A stretch of 64,000 nucleotides of DNA from Anaeramoeba ignava (lineage: Eukaryota; Metamonada; Anaeramoebidae): the NCBI GenBank assembly GCA_028826165.1, contig JAPDFW010000062.1:62001-126000 (forward strand). The letters are read 5' to 3'. The number at the start of each line of letters is the position of its first letter. Position 1 is the stretch's first letter. The position numbers were made by a program, and so were the translations under genes. Below are positions 24,701 through 36,694 of the stretch, piece by piece. Under the pieces are notes generated by a model. That model was not told where the DNA came from, searched no databases, and was given only the letters and a program-made list of their open reading frames with translations.

Positions 24701-27700
24701 TATCAATATAAATATAAATATAAATACAAATACAAATATAAATATAAATATAAATATAAATATAAATATCAATATCAATATCAATATCAATATAAATATA
24801 AATATCAATATCAATATAAATATCAATATAAATATCAATATAAATACAAATATAAATATAAATATCAATATCAATATAAATATAAATATAATTATCAATA
24901 TCAATATCAATATAAATATAAATATCAATATAAATATAAATATAAATATCAAATATAAATATAAATATAAATATAAAATATAAAATATAAATATAAATAT
25001 AAATATAAATATCAATATAAATATAAATATAAATATAAATATCAATATCAATATAAATATAAATATAAATATCAATATAAATATAAATATAAATATCAAA
25101 TATAAATATAAATATCAAATATAAATATAAATATAAATATAAATATCAAATATAAATATAAATATAAATATCAATATAAATATAAATATAATTATAAATA
25201 TAAATATAAATATCAATATAAATATAAATATAAATATAAATATAAATATAAATATAAAATATAAATATAAATATAATATAAATATAAATATAAATATAAA
25301 TATAATTATAAATATAAATATAAATATAAATATAAATATAAATATAAATATCAATATAAATATAAAAATATAAATATAAATATCAATATAAATATAAATA
25401 TAAATATAAATATAAATATAAATATAAATATAAATATCAATATCTAAATATCAATATATAAATATAATCCAAACATAAATATCAATATAAAATAAAATAT
25501 AAATATAAATAAATATAAATATAAATATAAATATAAAATATAAATATAAATATAAAATATAAATATAAATATAAATATAAATCTAAATATAAATATAAAT
25601 ATAAATATAAATATAAATATAAATATAAATATAAATATAAATATAAATATAAATATAAATATAAAATATAAATATAAATATAAATATAAATATAAATATA
25701 AATAACAAATATAAATAAATTATCAATATCAATATCAATATCAATATCAATATAAATATAAATATAAATACAAATACAAATATAAATATAAAAATAAATA
25801 TAAATATAAAATTTAATATCAATATCAATATTAATATCAATATCAATATCAATATCAATATCAATATCAATATCAATATCAATATCAATATCAATATCAA
25901 TATCAATATCAATATCAATATCAATATCAATATCAATATCAATATCAATATCAATATCAATATAAATATCAATATCAATATAAATATAAATATAAATATC
26001 AATATTAAATATCAATATAAATATAAATATCAATATAAATATCAATATCAATATCAATATCAATATCAATATAAATATAAATATCAATATCAATATCAAT
26101 ATTAATATTAATATTAATATCAATATCAATATCAATATCAATATAAATATAAATATAAATATCAATATCAATAAATATAAATATAAATATAAATATAAAT
26201 ATAAATATTAATATCATCAATATCAATATTAAATATAAATAAATATATAATATCAATATCAATATCAATATCAATATAAATATCAATATAAATATCAATA
26301 TCAATATCAATATCAATATAAATATAAATACAAATTTAAATATAAAATATAAATATAAATATCAATATCAATATCAATATCCTTATTAATATCAATATCA
26401 ATATCAATATAAATATAAATATAAATATAAATATAAATATAAATATAAATATAAATATAAATATCAAATATAAATATAAATATAAATATAGATATAAATA
26501 TCAATATCAATATAAATATAAATATAAATATCAATATCAAATATAAATATAAATATAAATATAAATATAAATATAAATATCAATATCAATATAAATATAA
26601 ATATAAATATAAATATAAATATAAATATAAATATAAATATAATTATAAATATAAATATAAATATAAATATAAATATAAATATAAATATCAATATAAATAT
26701 AAATATAAATATAAATATAAATATAAATATAATTATAAATATAAATATCAATATCAATTTTAATATCAATTTCAATATAAATATTAATATCAATTTTAAT
26801 ATCAAATCTACATTATTTTTTTCTGGATCAATATTCCTTTTTGATGTATCAATTGTTCCATGATAAATTCCTGATTGAGTTAACCAAGAAAAAGAGTGTG
26901 CATAACCTTTTTCTTTTTGAATATGAAGTTCACTATAATTTAATTTTCCTAAAAAAGGATGAAAACCAGGTTTAACAGTCATATATTTTTCAAATACAGC
27001 TTCTAATGTTTTTTTTCCAATAAATTCTCTTAATCGATTTGGAGTAGTAACAATAACAAATATCAAATCGGAATTTGTATTATATCTTTGGAAATACATT
27101 CCTGTAATTGGTTCTTGTTCTTCAAGTTGATAAAGCTTTAAAAATGAATTTAATTTTAATTTAATTTTGATTTTATTTTGATTTTATTTTGATTTAATTT
27201 TAATTTAATTTTAATTGAATTTTGATTTAATTTTGATTTAATTTTGATTTAATTTTGATTTAATTTTGATTTAATTTTAATTTTGATTTAATTTTGATTG
27301 AATTTTGATTTAATTTTGATTTAATTTTAATTTAATTTTAATTTAATTTTAATTTAATTTTGATTTAATTTTAATTTTGATTTTAATTTAATTTTGATTT
27401 AATTTTAATTTAATTTTGATTTTGATTTAATTTTACTTGTTTTAAATAAAGCTCTTTTTTATCAATAGAAGTTTCATATATTGTTCCTTTAGAATCTCCA
27501 ATTAATATTTCTTGTGTCACTCTTTGTGGTGCTTTTATTTCTGTATTCCAAGCAACAGATTCAATAGAAATTCCCTTTTTTTTTGTTTTATTTTTTGTTT
27601 TTTTTCATAAATTAAAATTCCTTTTTTAAAAATGGAAAAAATTTTTTACTTTTAATTTGGAAAGTATTTTTGGTTTTTCCATTGTATTATAATAATAGTA

Positions 27701-28297
27701 ATTATCTCCATTTGTACAGTTAATAATTAAATGAGCACCATAAGGGTCAAGAAACAATTTACGAATTGAATTTTCTTCTTTTTTTGGAATAAAATCCAAA
27801 TCTTTTTTAATTTTAATTTTAATTTTGATTTTAATTTTAATTTTGATTTTAATTTTGATTTTAATTTTAATTTTAATTTTAATTTTAATTTTAGTTTCAT
27901 TTTCAATTTGAATTTAATTTGATTTGAATTTACTAGTAATTTTTGAACGATCTTCTAAATTTAATCTCATTATTTTATTATCTTTAAAAGCAATAAAAAT
28001 AATTTGATTTGCTGCAACCATATCAACATATTCAGATGAAGTATTAAACTTAACTTGTTCTAAAACAAAAAGTGGTGCATCATCTTCAAGAATTTCTTCT
28101 TGTTCTTGTTCAATAGTTGTATTTAATATTTTCTAAAAGAAAAAGAAGCAAAAAAAAATTTTATAATTGAATTGAATTGAAATGGAATTTTTTTTATTTA
28201 AATTTTTTATCAAATTATTCACATCAGGAATATCTTCATCCTCAATTATTCTTTCTTGGTCTGATGAAGAATCATTAAAATCTTCAAGAGTTGTCAT
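21798..28297 (-). CDS. VPS18: VPS18, core subunit of HOPS/CORVET
   Basis: Eight exons: 28297-28223, 28132-27934, 27801-27650, 27574-27437, 27135-26812, 24615-24445, 24373-24200, 23627-21798; all phases agree (1020 aa; human ~970). VPS18 is a shared core subunit of the HOPS and CORVET tethers that drive fusion of endosomes, phagosomes and lysosomes. The first seven exons give the Pep3-type beta-propeller (for example [14 protein letters not shown] and [11 protein letters not shown]). The last exon is the alpha-solenoid with clathrin-like repeats ([14 protein letters not shown]-like block, then [27 protein letters not shown]) and ends in a RING-H2: [22 protein letters not shown] and, after an insert, [16 protein letters not shown]. 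Introns 5 and 7 are filled with different repeats. Confidence 0.96.
23641..24175. repeat. VPS18 intron 7 repeat
   Basis: Tandem 12-bp-like units AATTCATTTAAA and AATTCAATTAAA alternate across the intron 24199-23628. Confidence 0.85.
24646..26806. repeat. VPS18 intron 5, 2.2-kb ATATAA/ATATCA array
   Basis: The 2.2-kb intron (26811-24616) is a two-word string of ATATAA and ATATCA. It is the reverse complement of the two-word array at 2762-4948 and nearly the same length. Its long reading frames are artefacts; flanking VPS18 exons join in phase. Confidence 0.9.
27140..27432. repeat. VPS18 intron 4 repeat
   Basis: TTTAATTTTGA and TTTAATTTTAA units fill intron 4 (27436-27136). A smaller AATTTT run fills intron 2 at 27804-27932. 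Confidence 0.8.
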
Positions 28298-28589
28298 TTA
28301 AATATAATTTTCCAAAAAATAAAAATAAATGAAAATGAAAATGAAAATGAAAATGAAAATGAAAATGAAAAAAATGAAAAATTTGTTTTTCCTTTTTTAT
28401 TTATTAATAAAAAAAATTTTTGGAATAAAGAGAAAAAAAAAATTGAAAATCAAATCAAATTCAAAATTAAAATCAAATTAAATTCAAAATTTGGAGAAAA
28501 TTGAATCAAAAATTAAAAATTTGAAGAACAATTAATTCATTGAATCAAAAAATAAAATTTCAAGAACATTTAAAGAATATTTCAATGAA
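28298..28589. other. Intergenic gap between VPS18 and TBP
   Basis: Both flanking genes are on the minus strand. A short GAAAAT run at 28328-28376 and A-rich sequence; no gene seen. Confidence 0.5.
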
Positions 28590-30119
28590 TTATTTCCTAT
28601 TTTCATCTTTTTTACTGAAAGCCAAAAGAACAGGATAAATTCTTTTATAAGCAAGATTTAAATCTTCTCTAGTTTTTGCTCCTGTTAAAACTAATTTTCC
28701 TGAAACAAAAATTAATAAAACAACTTTTGGTGCACACATTCTGTAAACAAGACCTGGAAAAAGTTCAGGTTCATACTAAATTTTAATTTTAATTTTAATT
28801 TTGATTATTAATTTTAATTTTGATTTTGATTTTGATTTTGATTTTAAATTTAATTTAAATTTTAATTTTGATTTTGATTTTAATTTTAATTTTAATTTTA
28901 ATTTTAATTTTAATTTTAATTTTAATTTTAATTTTAATTTTAATTTTAATTTTAATTTTAATTTTAATTTTAATTTTAATTTTATAAATTAATTTTAATT
29001 TTTATTTTAATTTTAATTTTAATTTTAATTTTGATTTTTCATTTGATTTTGATTTTGATTTTAATTTTAAATTAATTTTGATTTAAATTTTAATAAAAAT
29101 TTTAATTTTAATTTTTAATTTTAATTTTAATTTTACATTATTTTGTTTTTAATTTTTAATTTTTTAATTTTTAATTTAAATTTTATTTTTAATTTTAATA
29201 TTAATTTTAAATTAAAAATTTTAATTCTTTTTTTTAATTTTTAAATTTTTAATTTTTAATTTTAATATTTGTTTTTAATTTTAATTTTAATTTTAATTTT
29301 AATTTTAATTTAATTTTAAATTTTATTTTATTTTTAATTTTAATTTTTAATTTTTAATTTTTAATTTTTAATTTTAAAAATTAATTAATTTTAATTTTAA
29401 TTTTAATTTTAATTTTATAAATTAATTTTAATTTTAATTTTAATTTTACATTTGAAAATTGAGCATGAGAAGAAGATAAATTTTCTAAACTAATTGAGAA
29501 ATGTGCATCACAAGAACCAACAATATTTTGAATTTTAAAATCCAAAAATTTAACATTATAACCAATTTTTTGGATAATTCTTGCATATTTTCTTGCTGCT
29601 GTTTTAGAAAGCTCTTCATCTTTAGCTCCAGTACAAACAATTCTTCCTGATGAAAACACAAGTGCTGTTGTTTTTGGATCACGAATTCGCATAATTAATG
29701 CTGAAAAACGTTTGGGATTGTATTCTGCATTTCGTGCATGAAGTGCAATGTCTTTTAAATCTAATTCTGTTCCTAAACTTACAGTTGAAACAACATTTCT
29801 GTTTTTGTTTTTGTTTTTTGTTTTTTATTCCAAAAAAAAAAGAAAAAAATGAATTTTGAATTTTAAAAAAAAAAAAACGGAAAAAAAATTTATTTTTAGT
29901 TCCAAATAAAATTTTTAAATTTAATTGTCATTTTCTTGTTTATTTTTTTTTTTTTTTTGATAATTTAAATTTATAATTATAATTTACTCAACAGTTGGAA
30001 GTGAAGGAGGATCTATTGTAGTTTTTTTATTTGATTCTCTTGGTGTTTCCCTATTTAGTTTTATTTATTATTATAAAATCAAAATATTTAATTTAAATTA
30101 AATTTTTATTAATTTACAT
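28590..30119 (-). CDS. TBP: TATA-binding protein
   Basis: Exons 30119-30118 (two coding bases), 30050-29988, 29798-29450, 28775-28590 give 199 aa with correct phase throughout. TBP is the saddle-shaped DNA-binding factor that nucleates transcription by all three nuclear RNA polymerases. First repeat: [23 protein letters not shown]..., [22 protein letters not shown]; second: [49 protein letters not shown]. Near-complete conservation of both repeats. The N-terminal tail is only ~20 residues. No ATG lies in frame upstream of the core within exon 2; the only nearby solution is AT at 30119-30118 spliced to G at 30050, a start codon split by an intron (see findings). An upstream exon not recognised here is the alternative. 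Confidence 0.95.
28780..29446. repeat. TBP last-intron repeat, AATTTT hexamer
   Basis: Mostly AATTTT units, pure from about 28876 to 28980, with TTGATT and TTTAATTTTTAA variants. Confidence 0.85.
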
Positions 30120-30218
30120 TTTTTTTTTAACAACAAAAATAAAATTAAAAAAATGAAAATAAAAAAATGAAAAAAAAAAATAAAAATTTTTTCCTTTTAT
30201 TATATTATATGACTCATT

Positions 30219-32545
30219 ATTATAAAAAATTAGACAAATATTTAATTAAATTTATATTAATATTAAATACATTATTAATTTATTATTTATTTATAAATTT
30301 AATTTAAATATTATTTTATTTTAATTTTATAATTAATATTAAATTAAAATTGATTTAAAAATTAATAAAAAAATTAGATAAATATTTAATTAAATTTATA
30401 TTAATATTAAATACATAATTAATTTATTATTTATTTATAAATTTAATTTAAATATTATTTTATTTTAATTTTATAATTAATATTAAATTAAAATTGATTT
30501 AAAAATTAATAAAAAATTAGATAAATATTTATTTAAATTTATATTAATATTTAATACATAATTAATTTATTATTTATTTATAAATTTAATTTAAATATTA
30601 TTTTATTTTAATTTTATAATTAATTTTAAATTGAAATTGATTTAAAAATTAATAAAAATTAGATAAATATTTAATTAAATTTATATTAATATTTAATACA
30701 TAATTAATTTATTAATTATTTATAAATTTAATTTAAAATATTATTTTAATTTAATTTTATAATTAATTTTAAATTAAAATTGATTTAAAAATTAATAAAA
30801 ATTAGATAAATATTTAATTAAATTTATATTAATATTAAATACATAATTAATTTTATTATTTATTTATAAATTTAATTTAAATATTATTTTTATTTTAATT
30901 TTATAATTAATATTAAATTAAAATTGATTTAAAAATTAATAAAAATAAATAAATATTTAATTAAATTTATATTAATTTTAAATACACAATTAATTTATTA
31001 TTTATTTATAAAGTTTAATTTAAATATTATTTTATTTAAATTTTATAATTAATATTAAATTAAAATTGATTTAAAAATTAATAAAAATTTAAATAAATAT
31101 TTAATTAAATTTATATTAATATTAAATACATAATTAATTTATTATTTATTTATAAATTTAATTTAAATATTATTTTTATTTTAAATTTTATAATTAATTT
31201 TAAATTAAAATTGATTTAAAAATTAATAAAAAGTAAATAAATATTTATTTAAATTTATATTAATATTAAATACATAATTAATTTATTATTTATTTATAAA
31301 TTTAATTTAAATATTATTTTATTTTAATTTTATAATTAATTTTAAATTAAAATTGATTTAAAAATTAATAAAAAAATTAAATAAATATTTAATTAAATTT
31401 ATATTAATATTAAATACATATTATTAATTTATTATTTATTTATAAATTTAATTTAAATATTATTTTATTTTTAATTTTATAATTAATATTAAATTAAAAT
31501 TGATTTAAAAATTAATAAAAATTAGATAAATATTTAATTAAATTTATATTAATTTTAAATACATAATTAATTTATTATTTATTTATAAATTTAATTTAAA
31601 ATTATTTTTTTATTTTAATTTTATAATTAATATTAAATTAAAATTGATTTAAAAATTAATAAAAAGTAAATAAATATTTATTTTAAATTTATATTAATAT
31701 TTAAATACATAATTAATTTATTATTTATTTATAAAAATTTAATTTTTAAATATTATTTTTATTTTTAATTTTATAATTAATATTAAATTAAAATTGATTT
31801 TAAAAATTAATAAAAAATTAAATAAATATTTATTTTAAATTTATATTAATATTAAAATACATAATTAATTAATTTATTTATTTATTTATAAATTTAATTT
31901 AAATATTATTTTATTTTTATTTTAATTTTATAATTAATTTTAAATTAAAATTGATTTAAAAATTAATAAAAATTAGATAAATATTTAATTAAATTTATAT
32001 TAATATTTAATACATAATTAATTTATTATTTATTTATAAATTTAATTTAAATATTATTTTATTTTAATTTTATAATTAATTTTAAATTAAAAAATTGATT
32101 TAAAAATTAATAAAAATTAGATAAATATTTATTTAAATTTATATTAATATTTAATACATAATTAATTTATTATTTATTTATAAATTTAATTTAAATATTA
32201 TTTTATTTAAATTTTATAATTAATTTTAAATTAAAATTGATTTAAAAATTAATTAAAAAGTAAATAAATATTTATTTAAATTTATATTAATATTTAATAC
32301 ATAATTAATTTATTATTTATTTATAAATTTAATTTAAATATTATTTTATTTTAATTTTATAATTAATATTAAATTAAAATTGATTTAAAAATTAATAAAA
32401 AATTAAATAAATATTTAATTAAATTTATATTAATATTAAATACATTATTAATTTATTATTTATTTATAAATTTAATTTAAATATTATTTTATTTTAATTT
32501 TATAATTAATATTAAATTAAAATTGATTTAAAAATTAAAAAAGTA
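30219..32545. repeat. Satellite A: 16 tandem copies of a ~144-bp unit
   Basis: The motif AAATTAAAATTGATTTAAAA recurs at 30341, 30485, 30628 (one mismatch), 30771, 30915, 31057, 31202, 31344, 31491, 31635, 31785, 31942, 32084, 32228, 32371 and 32514. Spacings run from 142 to 157, mostly 142-145. Each unit also holds ACATAATTAATTTATTATTT. Copies differ by small A or T run changes only. The array fills the 5' side of TBP up to the element at 32.57 kb. No coding potential. Confidence 0.95.
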
Positions 32546-32569
32546 AATAAATATTTTTGTTTTGGTTTT

Positions 32570-32836
32570 TAATTAGTTTGATTATTCAGAAACTAATCAA
32601 TCAATCATTCCAAGAAAAATTTTGGAAAGAAAAGAAAAAAAGAAAAAAAAAAAGTGGATAAAAACATCGAATCTAAATGTGAATTTTTCCATTGTTTTCT
32701 CAAAGCATTCAAATAAACCATTTCCTAAATACTTTACTTAAAAGAAAAGTATATATTTTAATAAGTAAGAAATAATTAACAAAACAAAATGTTAATTATT
32801 CTTGAAAATCTCTTATTAATATCTAGGAAATAGTAA
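32570..32836. other. Candidate structured element with nested perfect stems
   Basis: Unlike the flanking satellite, this stretch has mixed sequence and several perfect inverted repeats: 32572-32579 with 32590-32597 (8 bp, 10-nt loop); 32720-32727 with 32824-32831 (8 bp, ATTTCCTA/TAGGAAAT) enclosing 32729-32735 with 32746-32752 (7 bp), 32758-32765 with 32812-32819 (8 bp) and, nested within, 32771-32780 with 32791-32800 (10 bp, 10-nt loop). The arrangement is that of a closed multi-helix junction. It could be a non-coding RNA gene, a folded 3' UTR part, or a remnant of an inverted-repeat element. No known RNA family is recognised. Confidence 0.35.
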
Positions 32837-32921
32837 CAAAAAAAAAAATAAAATTTGAAATTCAAAAACAATCCAAAAAAATCATTTTTCTCGTTTTTTC
32901 TTTTTGTTTTGTTTTTGAATT

Positions 32922-34260
32922 TCAAGTTCTTATTGATCGGTTTCCTCTAAGCAATTTAAAACTTTTTCCAAATTGCTTTTGGTCTTGATTTCCATAAAAA
33001 TTATTTTCAAAATTTTCGGTTTTGCTTGAAATATAATTGATTTGATTTTGGTCATAATTTTCTTTTGGTTCATCTAAAAATATTTTATCAAAATTAGAAG
33101 AATAAGTTGAATTATCAAAAGAAGAAAAATCATCTGAATATGAATTAAGTTTCAAACTTGGCATTTCTCCTAAATGGTCATTATTATTGGAATTAAATCT
33201 AATCAAAAAAAAAAGTTGAAAAAAAATTAATCAAAAAAAAATTTTTTTCAATTTTTTAAAAAATTTTTTTTTTTTACAAATTGGATTTTGTTGGGAAATT
33301 CCAAATCATTCCAAAACAAAGAATAACTATCAATAACCCAGTCTTTGGCCATAAACCTCCTTTTCCTGTGAATCTTTCGTGTGAATTCTTTTTTTCGATA
33401 TTTGGTTGATTTGAAAAAAGTTGATCATCATCAAGTTCATTTAAAACAAAAGGATTTTCCAAATTTTCATTAAGATTTTTTTCTTGAGTTAAGTGGCTAA
33501 CAAGGGTTTGGAGTTGCTCGCATTTTGAGTTCAAATCACTTAACTGTTGAGTCAAATCTTCATTTTGCGCGCGTAATTTCATGACTTCTTTTTCGAGGTT
33601 TTCAAGATGTTCTTTTTTCTTTTCACGCGCTTTTTTTGCGTTTATTCGGTTCAATTCCATTTTCCGTTGTTTTTTTTCTTCTTCAGTTAATTGAAGATAT
33701 TCCTGCTTTGATTTTCTTTTGACTTTTCCTGTTTTTGGGTTGATTTCAACAATGTGTCTTCTAACGGTTTCGTTTTTGTGTTTTTCTTGATTTTTGGATG
33801 ATCTTGTTTGAATTGGTTTTCTTTGTCTTAAATCCAGTTTTGATTTTTTCGAACTTTCAGTTTTTTTTTTCTTTTTTTGTTTTTTTTGTTTTTTCTGTTT
33901 TTTTTGTTTTTTCTGTTTTTTTTCAATTTTCTCGTTTTGAATGTTTTCCGTTGGTTTTACTTGTTCATCCATTTGTTTTTCTTGGATGATTTTTTGATTT
34001 TGATTTTGAATTTGAATTTGATTTTGAATTTGATTTTGATTTTGATTTTGATTTTGAATTTGATTTTGATTTTGAACTTGATTTTGATTTTGAACTTGTG
34101 GAAAATGTCTGTTTTGTTGTTCTGAATTAATTAAAAATGGGTTTGTATCAGAAAAAATATTATCATTAAATGGTAAAAAAGTATCTTCATAAAGTAAGCT
34201 ATTTTCAAATAAACCATCATTTGAATTTCTAAATGTTAAATGTGATGGATCTTGGGTCAT
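32922..34260 (-). CDS. Membrane-anchored bZIP transcription factor
   Basis: Exons 34260-33278 and 33198-32922 (419 aa). Residues ~60-90 are a Q/N repeat and ~105-135 a K/Q repeat. The basic region KRKMELNRINAKKAREKKK-like block (ELNRINAKKAREKKKEHLE) is followed by a leucine zipper with L/V heptads (LEKEVMKLRAQNEDLTQQL). About 75 residues later comes one hydrophobic span, TGLLIVILCFGMIW, then a ~100-residue N/S/D-rich tail. This bZIP-TM-tail order is that of ER-tethered stress sensors such as ATF6, CREB3 and plant bZIP28, which are released by proteolysis. The span is short (about 15-16 residues) and I see no clear RxxL site-1 protease motif just after it, so regulated cleavage is a hypothesis. 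Confidence 0.82.
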
Positions 34261-34561
34261 TTAATTTTAAATTCAATTTTAAATTTAATTTTAAATTTAA
34301 TTTGTTGTTTTATATATAAAAATTTTTTGTTTTTGTTGTTTTTGTTTGTTGGAAAAAAAAAATTGAATTATGGAAAGAAAATAAAAATAGCAAAATAAAA
34401 AGGAAAAAAAAGAAAAAATAAAAAGAAAAAAATGAAAAAAAAAATAAAAAAAATTTTAAATAGTAATTCAAAAAATAAAATGACTCATAATGACAAATTC
34501 TTATTCTTTTTATTTAAAAAACAAAAACAAAAACAAAATAAAAATAAAAAGATTTTCAATC
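34261..34561. other. Intergenic gap, bZIP upstream / Rac-BTB downstream
   Basis: AAATTTAATTTT words next to the bZIP start, then poly-A-rich sequence. No gene or clear signal. Confidence 0.5.
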
Positions 34562-36532
34562 TTATTTTAAAATTTCATCTTCATCTTCTCTTTCTTCAAT
34601 TAAATTTAATTTCTTTGCCAATATAACATCTAATCTATTATTAAATTCCACATATTCTTTTGAAGGCCATTGAAGTTTTTGGATCTCTTTTTTTTCTTGT
34701 TTTGATAATCTTTTTTTGAAATTTCTTTTTTTGGAAAATGTAAAATAATTCACTCCCATTTTCCAAATACAAAATTCATAAAGATTTCTAGCATTAAAAC
34801 AACCAGCAATTTTCAAAATATCAATAATAATTTCGGATTGAATATGATCAATCAAATATTGTTCACACAAAGTTTTCAAACGATCTTGTTGGAAATAATC
34901 AGCAATTACAAGCAATTCAACAACTTCTCTATTCTTTTCAAATTGTTTTTTGTTATTATTATTATTATTATTATTATTTTCTTCATTCAATATCTCTGCG
35001 TGATCACAATACAAAAAATTCATAAAATGATAAAAAGAAGAGTAGCTCATATCCTCAAAAACTACTTTGTTTTCTCTTGCTTCTTTCATTTTGGTTTCTG
35101 CTATAGATGCGAAATATGGACTTCTTTGATTAATGATTGCTTTATGTGCAACAATTGAAAAAGTCTCTGATTTGGATTGATTGACAACTATCAAAAAATC
35201 TCCAAATTGTGTGAAATCAGTTAATAATTTCCCAATATCATTTTGCAAACAATTTTGAAGGTTTTCCAATGAAGTATTGATCTCCTCTTCCTGCTCCTTG
35301 CGTTTTTCTGATACGATCATTTGCAAAACTGAAATCAATTCCTCCATTCCATAAAGTTCTGAAATGGAATAGAATTCAGCTGTTTGTTTTTTTTGTGGTT
35401 CAGATTGATCAACAAGAAGAACAAATTCTGGAACTTTTCCTGAATACAAGAACTCGATAAAACCTGAGAAAATTGGGAATGGAATATCAACATTAAATTG
35501 ATATTTTCTTGAAAATAAATCCGTTTCCGGAATTTGGATGTTGCTTTCTTTTTTTTCTGTTCTTTTTGATTTTGTTTCATTAACCTTCTTTTCTGAAAGA
35601 ACATGCTGTTGGTTAGCATCTTTTTCTCTGTTATTTTGTTTCTCCACTTTTTTGGAAATGAGGGAAATTCGATATTGACTAAAATTTGAATTGAAATTTG
35701 GATCATCAATTTTTTGGAAAATTTCATTGAAAATTGGACAACGACATGAAAGGATTGAAGAATGACACCAAATAGTTCTTTCAGTAAGATTTGAAGAATC
35801 GTCTTGATAGGGAACAATCATTTCAACATCTGCATAAGTTGGGTTGTTGAACAACTTACTAATCTCTTTGTGAAAAGTAGAATCAACATTTTGGAGAATT
35901 GGTTGAGGAGGTTGAGGAGCTAGCTTTGGTGGTTTTTGTTTTGGAACAAGAATTTTTTTGAACAATTTTTGTTTTAGATTTAGTTTTGGTTTTCTTGATC
36001 TAAAAACAGCAATAACTGCATCATTAAAAACTCGAGTTACTCCTTGTTGAGTTAAAGAAGAACATTCCAAATATTCAAACGCCTTGATTTCTTTAGCAAG
36101 TCTTTCTCCTTGATCTGTTGTGATTGGAGTTTGTCCTCTTTCATGAAGTCTATGCAAAATATCTGCATTTTCTCTAAGATCAGATTTAGTTCCCACAAGA
36201 ATAAACGGGGTTTTTGGACAATGATATTGAATTTCTGGGATCCATTTAGCTCTAACATTTTCAAAAGAATCAGGTGAAATCAATGAAAAGCAAACTAGAA
36301 AAATATCTGTTTGTGGATATGATAATGGTCTTAATCTATCGTAATCATCTTGTCCTGCTGTATCCCATAATCCCAAACTAATTGGTTTTCCTTCAACCAT
36401 TAAATTTGCTGACCAGTTATCAAATACTGTTGGTATAAATTCTGATGGAAATGAATTTGTTGTGTATGTTATCAATAGTGTAGTTTTTCCAACTGCTCCA
36501 TCTCCAACAACAACACATTTTAAAGATTCCAT
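34562..36532 (-). CDS. Rac-type GTPase fused to two BTB domains (RhoBTB/RacA type)
   Basis: Single exon, 656 aa. Residues 1-180 are a full Rac/Rho GTPase: P-loop [11 protein letters not shown], switch [14 protein letters not shown], switch [20 protein letters not shown], base-recognition TKSDL and ECSSL. Gly12 and Gln61 equivalents are present, so unlike some RhoBTBs it may hydrolyse GTP. A K/P-rich linker ([14 protein letters not shown]) leads to a first BTB interrupted by a ~60-residue K/E/N insert, then a second BTB ([20 protein letters not shown]..., [15 protein letters not shown]) with an asparagine run, and a BACK-like helical tail ([20 protein letters not shown]). BTB domains suggest Cullin-3 ubiquitin ligase coupling. 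There is no C-terminal CAAX box. Dictyostelium RacA and animal RhoBTB share this plan. Confidence 0.93.
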   Translation of the reverse strand: MESLKCVVVGDGAVGKTTLLITYTTNSFPSEFIPTVFDNWSANLMVEGKPISLGLWDTAGQDDYDRLRPLSYPQTDIFLVCFSLISPDSFENVRAKWIPEIQYHCPKTPFILVGTKSDLRENADILHRLHERGQTPITTDQGERLAKEIKAFEYLECSSLTQQGVTRVFNDAVIAVFRSRKPKLNLKQKLFKKILVPKQKPPKLAPQPPQPILQNVDSTFHKEISKLFNNPTYADVEMIVPYQDDSSNLTERTIWCHSSILSCRCPIFNEIFQKIDDPNFNSNFSQYRISLISKKVEKQNNREKDANQQHVLSEKKVNETKSKRTEKKESNIQIPETDLFSRKYQFNVDIPFPIFSGFIEFLYSGKVPEFVLLVDQSEPQKKQTAEFYSISELYGMEELISVLQMIVSEKRKEQEEEINTSLENLQNCLQNDIGKLLTDFTQFGDFLIVVNQSKSETFSIVAHKAIINQRSPYFASIAETKMKEARENKVVFEDMSYSSFYHFMNFLYCDHAEILNEENNNNNNNNNKKQFEKNREVVELLVIADYFQQDRLKTLCEQYLIDHIQSEIIIDILKIAGCFNARNLYEFCIWKMGVNYFTFSKKRNFKKRLSKQEKKEIQKLQWPSKEYVEFNNRLDVILAKKLNLIEEREDEDEILK

Positions 36533-36694
36533 TATTATTTTTATTCAAAATGAAAAGATCAAAAAATAAAAAAAAAATATAAAAAGATCAAAAAGTAAAA
36601 AAAATGAAAGAAAAAAATTGAGAATTTGGATTTCTTAAAAATGGATTAAAATTTTTTTTTGTTATTTTTTTTTTCATTCGAATTTTTTTTTTCA

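Noticed and set aside
24636-26540. Long reading frames inside VPS18 intron 5
   Set aside because: Same repeat artefact. Flanking VPS18 exons join in phase across this region.
30219-32545. CRISPR array
   Set aside because: Copies are contiguous tandem units without unique spacers, in a eukaryotic genome.
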